Positions 1-4,293 of a DNA stretch of 6,227 bases are shown here, piece after piece. The DNA comes from Deltaproteobacteria bacterium (GTDB lineage Bacteria > Desulfobacterota > BSN033 > UBA1163). A program made the translations under genes and the position numbers. The notes under the pieces are model-generated. The model was not told the DNA's origin, made no database searches, and saw only the letters and a list, made by a program, of their open reading frames with translations. Position 1 is the first letter of the stretch, and the number at the start of each line of letters is the position of its first letter. The DNA is taken from NCBI GenBank assembly GCA_016875255.1, contig VGRU01000212.1, positions 1-6,227 of the forward strand, in the 5' to 3' direction.

Positions 1-224
1 TCACCTGCGGGGTGAGCAACATCAGCATGGGCCTGCCCGGAAGAAAATTGATCAACCGAACCTTCTTGACGATGGCCATTGCCGCTGGCCTCGACACCCT
101 CCTCATCGATGTCAGAGACCAGGCCCTCATGTCATCAACCTATGCCAGCAAAGCCCTTGCTAATCAAGACCCTTACTGCCTCGAATACCTTAAAGCCTAC
201 CGAGAAAAGAAGATTTTACTTTGA
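1..224 (+). CDS. acsE: Methyltetrahydrofolate methyltransferase (AcsE/pterin-binding type), C-terminal fragment
   Basis: The frame is open from base 3 to the TGA at 222-224. It encodes the last 73 residues of a protein that starts left of the window; the GTG at 12 is internal. The run CGVSNISMGLP followed by INRTFLTMAIAAGLD matches the end of the TIM-barrel, pterin-binding methyltransferases (AcsE, MetH H4folate domain, MtrH-like). In that family the Asn of the G-S-N-[IV]-S motif contacts the pterin ring; it is present here (SNIS). The tail (YCLEYLKAYREKK) fits the usual AcsE end, where a late Tyr-Cys precedes a short helix. AcsE moves the methyl group from CH3-H4folate to the corrinoid Fe-S protein in the cytoplasmic Wood-Ljungdahl pathway. 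No cobalamin-binding domain follows, so this is a stand-alone enzyme rather than MetH. Whether it serves acetyl-CoA synthesis or another corrinoid partner cannot be told from the fragment. The next gene follows 80 bp downstream on the same strand. Confidence 0.85.
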   Translation, partial: TCGVSNISMGLPGRKLINRTFLTMAIAAGLDTLLIDVRDQALMSSTYASKALANQDPYCLEYLKAYREKKILL

Positions 225-304
225 CTTTTTCCCTCGATTCTCCTATATCCTTCTAAAAGGTTTTTTAATATCAGGGGTATCCTTAAAGAAGAGATCATCA
301 ATCA

Positions 305-952
305 ATGAATCCTCTTTCCTACCTTATCATCGGATGTGGCCATTTTGGACGCCGTTCTGTGGAGACACTTGTAAAAAAATACCCTCGTTCAAAGATCGTC
401 GTCGTAGATAAACATAAGAAGGAATGCAAAAAAATCTCTCGACTTTCAGTAGAAACCAGGGTTGGTGACGGAGTAACTTATCTTAAACAATTCCTATCAG
501 TAAGCGGAAAAGTTGACTACATCATTCCAGCTGTCCCCTTCCACCTCGCCTTCGAATATATTCTCTCTCAATTGAAGCCGTTGGGTGGGAAAAGGGGTAA
601 GGTCCCTGATCTCACAGGATTACCTAACCCCATGAGAGGGAAAACCGGTGACCTCTATACCAGCATTGCCGATTTCCTCTGCCCGGAGGATTGCCGAGAA
701 CCTGCTCGATATTGCACTTTTACAAGAGAGAAACGGGAGAAACCTCTTTATAAGCTTCTCGAAGATTTACGTGGTCCTTTTGAATCGAAAGTCATCCGAA
801 GCAAGCAACTGGGATTAGGAGTCGGAGGATATTTATCTGAAGATTTATTGAAAATAGTGATGGAAATAAAAAAGGCGGGCGCTTCCGACCGCCTCATCCT
901 CATCAGCACGGCCTGCCGCTGCCACAGCGTCACTTCAGCCTTATCATTCTAA
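305..952 (+). CDS. Rossmann-fold NAD(P)-binding protein with conserved Cys motif, function unknown
   Basis: A 215-aa cytoplasmic protein. Its N-terminus is a Rossmann beta-alpha-beta unit: YLIIGCGHFGRR has G-x-G-x-x-G at residues 10-15, and VVVDK at 32-36 ends the second strand with the Asp that usually contacts the NAD ribose. It resembles the TrkA-N/dehydrogenase fold, and relatives are sometimes labelled 'potassium transporter', but no membrane segment or TrkA-C domain is seen. The second half is distinct. A Cys cluster C126-x3-C130-x6-C137 (CPEDCREPARYC) is followed by KPLYKLLEDL, then VIRSKQLGLGVGGY, then STACRCHSVTSAL with C204 and C206. The five cysteines could bind metal or an Fe-S cluster, which is inference. 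The ATG at 305 is preceded by a purine-rich stretch (AAAGAAGAGA, 286-295) that serves as a plausible ribosome site. It lies 80 bp after the AcsE-like gene on the same strand, so a role near C1/CODH metabolism is likely; the reaction is unknown. Confidence 0.75.
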   Translation: MNPLSYLIIGCGHFGRRSVETLVKKYPRSKIVVVDKHKKECKKISRLSVETRVGDGVTYLKQFLSVSGKVDYIIPAVPFHLAFEYILSQLKPLGGKRGKVPDLTGLPNPMRGKTGDLYTSIADFLCPEDCREPARYCTFTREKREKPLYKLLEDLRGPFESKVIRSKQLGLGVGGYLSEDLLKIVMEIKKAGASDRLILISTACRCHSVTSALSF

Positions 953-1035
953 TGGAATAAGAAGTAAGAAGGGCACGGCTTTTGGTTCACAACTCGGTTT
1001 CGCTGGAGGAGATCATAAGCCATTGACATAAGAAA

Positions 1036-1054
1036 TGACTTAAAAATTAAGTCA
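1036..1054. repeat. Perfect inverted repeat, 8-bp arms
   Basis: TGACTTAA, AAA, TTAAGTCA forms a perfect 19-bp dyad. It is AT-rich and has no T-run directly after it on either strand, so it is a poor intrinsic terminator. It could bind a protein or form a weak hairpin at the transcript end of the left operon. Function is unknown. Confidence 0.5.
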
Positions 1055-1228
1055 GGGTTGGTAAGTGCTACTCCTTTTTTTCCTTCAGGACGCGGAAGGT
1101 TTCGCCATCTCCTCACCTTCCAATCACCTTTTTTGTCCCCCTATCCCCCCATCTCCGGTTCTCTCCATCTTCATTTCTAATGAGGCAGGGCCAACTTTTT
1201 CATGGATAACACCAACAATTCTTGCTTA

Positions 1229-1260
1229 TTGTAAAATGTATAGTTTAGCTTTGACCCCAG
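1229..1260. repeat. Possible REP-like element remnant
   Basis: The segment reads, on the minus strand, CTGGGGTCAAAGC, then TAAACTATACATTTTACAA. From memory this resembles sequence found beside REP-associated (IS200-type) tyrosine transposase genes in many bacteria: a GGGGTCAAA core followed by a TATACATTTTACA-like stretch. No transposase gene or second copy is present in the window, so this is a tentative label based on resemblance only. Confidence 0.25.
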
Positions 1261-1284
1261 GCATGTTTTCTTCCAGCTTGAGAT

Positions 1285-2109
1285 TCATACAATCCCTAGG
1301 TTTTTGAGTAAATAGTTCACCTTTTCATAGGCGTCCCTTTGGAGGACCTCACGGGTATCTAGATCGGTCAATTCTTCAAAGTCTGCAACAAATTTGGGTC
1401 CGAGGTGTGCCTCAGATTCAAAATGTTTCGCGATCTTTTCCAGCCCTTCACGGACAAGTCCATGATCCATATGAGGTCTAAATTCTTGGACCAGACCGTC
1501 AATGCCACTGGGATAATTTTGAATACAATAGTAAATGTCCCAGGCATCCTTTTCTTTCAATCGATCATCCAGAGCAATTCCTTTCATGATGAAGAAGGGT
1601 ACGATAGTAGCTACTCGAATTGTTACAGAATCTTTCGCACCTCCAGGAAGTTCACCCTCAATGGTTATTTCCTTTTGCATATCAAAAACTAAATCACATC
1701 CTCTTGCCTTACGGGCTAATATGTCTTGTATCTTCTGATGACGGTGGCTTTTCCCAGTACCTTCATATTCTCCAGACAAAAAATCTACTTCCACCCTCAC
1801 TTCTGCACCTTCCAGCGTTATCTGTCGGTAAAAAATATAAGGGTGTTCCCCTTGCTGATATCCTCTGCCCAAAAGAAGTTCCCGAATTGTTTTGTATCCC
1901 TCCTCTTTGAGCTTACGGTGGTCTAAGGCAAGGTCAATGTCCATACTTCCGACGTGGGGCTTTTCTTGCACTGGTAATAGTATTTCCGGAACCCAACCCC
2001 CAATGAGAGCAATTTCCTCTCGGTATTCTCGAAGCAGATGCACAAGTTCGAGAAGAACCGACCGTGCTGCCCGAACTTTTTCAACTGTGTAGTCTTTTCG
2101 CGTTACCAT
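1285..2109 (-). CDS. abiEii: AbiEii-family nucleotidyltransferase toxin (type IV toxin-antitoxin)
   Basis: A 274-aa cytoplasmic protein of the DNA polymerase beta-like nucleotidyltransferase superfamily. Visible motifs in order: ALIGGW (residues 34-39, the helix-turn GG), then G-S-M-D-I-D at 54-59, where Asp57 and Asp59 are the metal-binding pair; a third acidic strand VEVDF (Asp109); and the AbiEii-type stretch IMKGIAL followed by RLKEKDAWDIY (Lys176, Arg183, Lys187-Asp188, Asp191). Toxins of this family block growth by modifying a nucleic-acid target, shown for relatives that add nucleotides to tRNA. The exact substrate of this one is not known. The start overlaps the abiEi stop by 7 nt (ATGGTAA), which implies translational coupling. 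A strong GAGGAGG (2123-2129) lies 13 nt upstream of the ATG, rather far, inside the antitoxin gene. All key residues are intact and there is no frameshift, so the gene looks functional. Confidence 0.85.
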   Translation of the reverse strand: MVTRKDYTVEKVRAARSVLLELVHLLREYREEIALIGGWVPEILLPVQEKPHVGSMDIDLALDHRKLKEEGYKTIRELLLGRGYQQGEHPYIFYRQITLEGAEVRVEVDFLSGEYEGTGKSHRHQKIQDILARKARGCDLVFDMQKEITIEGELPGGAKDSVTIRVATIVPFFIMKGIALDDRLKEKDAWDIYYCIQNYPSGIDGLVQEFRPHMDHGLVREGLEKIAKHFESEAHLGPKFVADFEELTDLDTREVLQRDAYEKVNYLLKNLGIV

Positions 2110-3161
2110 GTTGGGCGGATAACCTCCTCGAGAACAGCCTTTGCTGCCTCTTCACCTCGTCCCCTGAATCCTTTCAGGTCAAGGTAAATCTGTACCGGGG
2201 AGGCAATTTTGATATTATTAAATTTTTGGGTTCTATAAAACACGCCATCATCATAGGGGGTTAGTATCATTAGATTTGCTCCACTTGTTACCTCTTTAAT
2301 TTGCAATGTTGAAGCGATATCGTCTATATTGCCATCAAGGTAGGTCATCGCCCGTTGATACCGTACGGCAGGAGCTATCCGTGCCGCCCCTGAAAATCCG
2401 GTCAATGCATATTTAATGCTTCTCTCATTGCAGACTTCTGCTAAGTCAGCTTCAATCTCTAATAGGTTTTTTAGTGTATAGAAATCTCGAACTTTATTTT
2501 TTCGGTATGTGTAGTTTTCCGACCACTCCTCCAGTAGTTTTTCCTTTGCACGCAAAGAAAATCCATCTCGGGAAGTAAATATCCATTCGCGGTCACCTAA
2601 CAGCTTTTTTATATTAGCAACCTGCCCGAGACTGACCATTGCTTCTTCAGCAAGACCCTGTGTTTTCCAGACTTTCTCAGGATTACATAAAAGTACCCGA
2701 AGGACTCTTTCGGCTTTGGGAGAATAAAGCGAACGCAAATCCCTTTTTTCTGAAAAGGGATTAGGATTTCCCCGCTGCTCAATGTATACCTGGTCGAAGG
2801 ATAGACGACAGTTACCTGCAAGATCAACATACCCAATTCCATCTTTCGAACAAATTTCAGCGGCTTGGAGGGAAATATAGGGAGCTATAAAAATGCCATA
2901 AGAACCTGGATAGATTTCTCCATATCGAAGAAGTTGATTCACTGCCTCACGAGCTATACGTGGCTGCCCGTTGTTTTTAATCTCTACTATTAAATCTTGC
3001 TTGTTTCCAGAGGCAAGGGTTAGGGTTACAAGAAAATCTACCATAAGGTCCACTTTTGGCTCCCTATAGACTGCCTCGATCCTTAAAAAAGGAGCCTTTT
3101 CAAGACATGTCCTAAGTGCAATTTCGGCTTGATTTTCTGTCGTTTGCTTTATCTTTTTCAT
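2103..3161 (-). CDS. abiEi: AbiEi-family antitoxin and autorepressor with N-terminal nuclease-like domain
   Basis: A 352-aa protein and first gene of the abiE pair. Residues about 25-105 look like a restriction-endonuclease (PD-(D/E)XK) fold: VDFLVTL with Asp42, then LIVEIKNNGQP with Glu60-x-Lys62, then a helix with Gln76 and Tyr80. Next is GIGYVDLAGNCRLSF (108-122), a conserved block I associate with this AbiEi subgroup. A winged helix-turn-helix follows (about 148-200, PKAERVLRVLL, then LAEEAMVSLGQVANIKKLL). The C-terminal part (about 225-352) has YALTGFSGAARIAP and IYLDLKGFRGRGEEAAKAVL, typical of AbiEi/AbiEi_2 proteins and probably the antitoxin portion. AbiEi proteins neutralise AbiEii without direct stable binding (type IV) and repress their own promoter. 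The ATG at 3161 has an AGGA ribosome site 7 nt upstream (3169-3172). Base composition is more AT-rich than the flanking core genes. Family assignment is firm; whether the nuclease-like domain is active is not known. Confidence 0.85.
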   Translation of the reverse strand: MKKIKQTTENQAEIALRTCLEKAPFLRIEAVYREPKVDLMVDFLVTLTLASGNKQDLIVEIKNNGQPRIAREAVNQLLRYGEIYPGSYGIFIAPYISLQAAEICSKDGIGYVDLAGNCRLSFDQVYIEQRGNPNPFSEKRDLRSLYSPKAERVLRVLLCNPEKVWKTQGLAEEAMVSLGQVANIKKLLGDREWIFTSRDGFSLRAKEKLLEEWSENYTYRKNKVRDFYTLKNLLEIEADLAEVCNERSIKYALTGFSGAARIAPAVRYQRAMTYLDGNIDDIASTLQIKEVTSGANLMILTPYDDGVFYRTQKFNNIKIASPVQIYLDLKGFRGRGEEAAKAVLEEVIRPTW

Positions 3162-3168
3162 TAAATTA

Positions 3169-3172
3169 TCCT
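3169..3172 (-). promoter_or_regulatory. Ribosome binding site of abiEi
   Basis: AGGA on the minus strand, 7 nt before the ATG at 3161. It supports this start and lies directly next to the proximal operator palindrome. Confidence 0.6.
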
Positions 3173-3173
3173 A

Positions 3174-3191
3174 TTTCAGCAATTGTTGAAA
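3174..3191. promoter_or_regulatory. Proximal abiE operator candidate (18-bp palindrome)
   Basis: TTTCAGCAATTGTTGAAA is an inverted repeat of two 9-bp arms with one mismatched pair. It matches the distal copy at 3251-3268 at 15 of 18 positions. It sits just downstream of the predicted abiEi -10 element and covers the expected transcription start (about 3188-3191), 12 bp before the abiEi ATG. A repressor bound here would block initiation. AbiEi proteins are known to bind two inverted repeats in their own promoter, so AbiEi is the likely ligand. Confidence 0.65.
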
Positions 3192-3195
3192 AATA

Positions 3196-3224
3196 CTATT
3201 ACACTGAAAACAAGAGATTGTCAA
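3196..3224 (-). promoter_or_regulatory. Predicted sigma-70-type promoter of abiE operon
   Basis: On the minus strand a consensus -35 TTGACA lies at 3219-3224. The -10 is less clear: TAATAG at 3196-3201 has ideal 17-bp spacing but matches 3 of 6 bases, while TGTAAT at 3198-3203 matches 5 of 6 with a 15-bp spacer. Either way transcription would start inside the proximal palindrome and leave a leader of about 30 nt before abiEi. Confidence 0.6.
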
Positions 3225-3250
3225 GTTATTTTTTTCATTTAAAATAGATG

Positions 3251-3268
3251 TTTCAGCGTTTGCTGAAA
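3251..3268. promoter_or_regulatory. Distal abiE operator candidate (18-bp palindrome)
   Basis: TTTCAGCGTTTGCTGAAA has perfect 7-bp arms around a 4-bp centre. It is the second copy of the element at 3174-3191, with a centre-to-centre distance of 77 bp, and lies 26 bp upstream of the abiEi -35. Two sites bracketing one promoter suit cooperative binding or DNA looping by the antitoxin. Confidence 0.65.
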
Positions 3269-3368
3269 ATAATTATAATAATGAAAACTATATAACATAT
3301 TGAAATTAGATGCTTTAATAAATATGGACTGGAGGGTTTTATTTATTTCGTAGGAGAAATTTCCATAA

Positions 3369-3473
3369 TTATCTTTCAATTCGATCCCAGGATATCCTCC
3401 TTTCCTCAATCTGTCGAGTCGGAATGGCATTGATTCCTTTCAAAAGGTGTTGGCGAAGGTCAAAAATGCTCAT
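3369..3473 (-). CDS. Possible small protein gene (34 aa) or decayed gene remnant
   Basis: On the minus strand an ATG at 3473 opens a 34-codon frame. It begins MSIFDLRQHLLKG, continues INAIPTRQIEERR and ends ISWDRIER before TAA at 3369-3371. The composition (Arg/Glu/Ile-rich, amphipathic, with Trp) looks more like real protein than the longer overlapping 63-codon frame at 3239-3430, which I reject. A one-base shift past the stop would add about IIMEISPTK before another stop, so the gene may be a truncated or frameshifted remnant. In favour of expression, a near-consensus promoter (3529-3557) sits about 49 nt upstream on the same strand. The ribosome site is weak (GAGAAG, about 9 nt away). I recognise no family. 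It points toward the abiE operon and ends about 100 bp before the distal operator. Confidence 0.35.
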   Translation of the reverse strand: MSIFDLRQHLLKGINAIPTRQIEERRISWDRIER

Positions 3474-3528
3474 TAAATTTGCTTCTCGTCTGGATCAATT
3501 AGTGATAAAGTTGAAGAGATTTGAAGGT

Positions 3529-3557
3529 ATTCTATGAAACTACGATCAAATAGTCAA
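3529..3557 (-). promoter_or_regulatory. Near-consensus sigma-70-type promoter
   Basis: On the minus strand TTGACT (3552-3557) and TAGAAT (3529-3534) are separated by exactly 17 bp; each matches the consensus at 5 of 6 positions. Transcription would begin near 3522 and run leftward through the 34-codon ORF, possibly into the abiE operon or as a small RNA. A tandem 16-bp repeat abuts the -35. Confidence 0.55.
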
Positions 3558-3590
3558 CGGGGATTAAGAATTACACGGGGATTAAGAATT
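3557..3590. repeat. Tandem direct repeat, two 16-bp units
   Basis: ACGGGGATTAAGAATT occurs exactly twice, at 3557-3572 and 3575-3590, with a period of 18 bp and the dinucleotide AC between. The spacer is too short for a CRISPR array. The pair lies immediately upstream of the minus-strand -35 at 3552-3557, as an activator site would, but it could equally be a remnant of a REP-like mobile element. Confidence 0.7.
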
Positions 3591-3862
3591 CTGATTTTGT
3601 TACAGTATCTTATGCGTCACAAGAGGAACTCCATCAGTACTCATAGAAAAGGGGAGAACCTGATAAAAATAGATCCTTCCCTCTATTGAAGTAATGAAAA
3701 AGAATAACCCAGTACGTTTGGGGCAAGGCTATTCTGCTTCGAATTTAATCAACGCATGTTTTTATCTTTCCTTTTTAGATCGTGGCTCGCTTTATCTTTT
3801 ACAACCCCGAGAGAATGTTAAGCTTCGGGCATTGCATTAACATTCGGACATAACCTTGAGAA
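3591..3862. other. AT-rich spacer without a supportable gene
   Basis: Together with the elements listed between 3162 and 3590 this forms a 701-bp gap between abiEi and the SAP-domain gene. Two short plus-strand frames, 3534-3689 (51 aa) and 3694-3840 (48 aa), show no recognisable domain. The first has a fair AAGG ribosome site, but it begins inside the minus-strand -10 element. The only clear structure is the inverted repeat at 3813-3845. Confidence 0.5.
3813..3845. repeat. Inverted repeat 3' of the SAP-domain gene, 9-bp arms
   Basis: GAATGTTAA (3813-3821) and TTAACATTC (3837-3845) are perfectly complementary around a 15-nt loop. It lies 17 bp beyond the stop of the minus-strand SAP-domain gene, where a transcript-end hairpin would be expected. 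No T-run follows on either strand, so an intrinsic terminator is not supported; a 3'-end stabilising stem is possible. Confidence 0.4.
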
Positions 3863-4057
3863 TCAATCCTTCACAAAGCGAAAGCAATCGTCTCTGAAAC
3901 AGCATTGGAATTGGTCACAATATTCGTTTGCTGTTCCGAAACAGTCAAAATAACCTTCGGCCTTCTGAACCCTTCGAATCAACTCTTCCTTTTTTAATCC
4001 GAAAGTATTTTTTATGCCGAGAGCCTTCGCCTTCGCCCTGACCTCTTGCATTTTCAT
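3863..4057 (-). CDS. SAP-domain small protein with C-terminal Cys motif
   Basis: A 64-aa protein. Residues 1-34 (VRAKAKALGI, then FGLKKEELIRRVQKAEG) form a SAP / Rho-N-like helix-extended-helix, a nucleic-acid-binding motif. The tail FDCFGTANEYCDQFQCCFRDDC has Cys39, Cys47, Cys52, Cys53 and Cys58. I associate this combination with a widespread family of short bacterial SAP proteins ending in a YCDQ..C....DC motif. The four conserved Cys suggest metal binding, which is inference. I chose the ATG at 4057 because it follows a GGGGGGAAAG ribosome site. The longer frame back to a TTG at 4108 would start inside the -35 element, and the ATG at 4075 lies at the expected transcription start. It stands alone, divergent from pcnB. 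Cellular role unknown. Confidence 0.75.
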   Translation of the reverse strand: MKMQEVRAKAKALGIKNTFGLKKEELIRRVQKAEGYFDCFGTANEYCDQFQCCFRDDCFRFVKD

Positions 4058-4079
4058 CTCTTTCCCCCCTTTCATTAAG

Positions 4080-4108
4080 ATTGTTTTCCGATTCCGGCAA
4101 ATTGTCAA
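4080..4108 (-). promoter_or_regulatory. Predicted promoter of the SAP-domain gene
   Basis: On the minus strand a consensus TTGACA (4103-4108), a 17-bp spacer and AACAAT (4080-4085, 4 of 6 consensus bases). The start would be near 4073, giving a leader of about 16 nt with the ribosome site, which fits the ATG at 4057. Confidence 0.6.
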
Positions 4109-4132
4109 GAATATTCTTCGAGAATATTCTTC
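4107..4132. repeat. Two tandem palindromic elements at the SAP-gene promoter
   Basis: Read on the minus strand, GAAGAATATTCT occurs twice (4121-4132 and 4108-4119) with a period of 13 bp; each contains the 10-bp palindrome AGAATATTCT. The pair also forms a larger inverted repeat with 10-bp arms (4107-4116 and 4122-4131, 5-nt centre). The proximal copy touches the -35 element, so a regulator binding here would control the SAP-domain gene. Confidence 0.65.
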
Positions 4133-4133
4133 A

Positions 4134-4159
4134 AGATTTCTAAAAAAGTCCAGAAATCT
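4134..4159. repeat. Inverted repeat, 8-bp arms
   Basis: AGATTTCT (4134-4141) and AGAAATCT (4152-4159) are perfect complements around a 10-nt A-rich loop. It lies directly beyond the tandem elements, in the divergent region between the SAP-domain gene and pcnB. It may be a further protein site; no function can be assigned. Confidence 0.4.
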
Positions 4160-4191
4160 CTGAATAATCTGTGGAATCGTTTTTTTTAATC

Positions 4192-4211
4192 CCTGCCTGC
4201 CGGCAGGCAGG
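4192..4211. repeat. 20-bp perfect GC-rich palindrome
   Basis: CCTGCCTGCC followed by GGCAGGCAGG is fully self-complementary with no loop. It stands out in an AT-rich spacer and follows an eight-T run (4180-4187) on the + strand. Because the T-run is before rather than after the dyad, it is not a + strand terminator, and on the minus strand the same run reads as A. It looks like a dispersed intergenic palindromic repeat, a class that often occurs in many copies per genome; copy number cannot be judged here. Confidence 0.6.
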
Positions 4212-4252
4212 TGTGTAATCAGAGAGCGAAAAGTATTTTTTCGGGGCTCTCT

Positions 4253-4281
4253 TTGACTCTTTCGCTGAATAGCGTTATATC
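4253..4281 (+). promoter_or_regulatory. Predicted pcnB promoter
   Basis: TTGACT (4253-4258) and TATATC (4276-4281) with a 17-bp spacer. Transcription would start near 4288, only about 6 nt before the pcnB ATG. A small dyad (CGCT, GAAT, AGCG; 4263-4274) lies in the spacer and another (TATCAA, GT, TTGATA; 4278-4291) covers the start region; either could be an operator. Confidence 0.4.
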
Positions 4282-4293
4282 AAGTTTGATAAT

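Larger units (their letters stand above)
953..1284. other. Gene-free spacer between convergent genes
   Basis: I see no convincing gene here on either strand. The left gene ends at 952 and the abiEii toxin ends at 1285 from the other direction. The stretch holds a perfect 8-bp-arm palindrome (1036-1054), a long pyrimidine-rich run on the + strand (about 1125-1175, with runs of C), and a REP-like sequence (1229-1260). A plus-strand open frame covers 1065-1307, but it lacks a ribosome site, reads as low-complexity Pro/Ser/Leu sequence, and runs into the 3' end of the toxin gene. No clear rho-independent terminator for either flanking gene is visible. Confidence 0.6.

Noticed and set aside
249..266. 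Small stem (CCTT/AAGG) followed by six T between the first two genes
   Set aside because: A 4-bp stem is too weak for an intrinsic terminator, and the two genes look co-transcribed.
873..894. AGGCGG/CCGCCT hairpin
   Set aside because: It lies within coding sequence and has no T-run, so there is no sign of a terminator or attenuator.
1065..1307. 80-codon plus-strand frame
   Set aside because: Low-complexity composition, no ribosome site, and antisense overlap with the end of the toxin gene.
3239..3430. 63-codon minus-strand frame
   Set aside because: It has no known motif, ends inside the distal operator region, and overlaps the more protein-like 34-codon frame in another phase.
3557..3590. 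CRISPR array
   Set aside because: Only two 16-bp units with a 2-bp gap; no spacers and no cas genes.
3534..3689. 51-codon plus-strand frame (MKLRSNSQRGLRI...) with a fair AAGG site
   Set aside because: It faintly resembles an Rrf2-type N-terminus but is short, contains the tandem repeat as an in-frame duplication, and overlaps a strong minus-strand promoter. A chance frame or decayed remnant is more likely.
3694..3840. 48-codon plus-strand frame
   Set aside because: No ribosome site, no recognisable motif, and it ends inside the inverted repeat.
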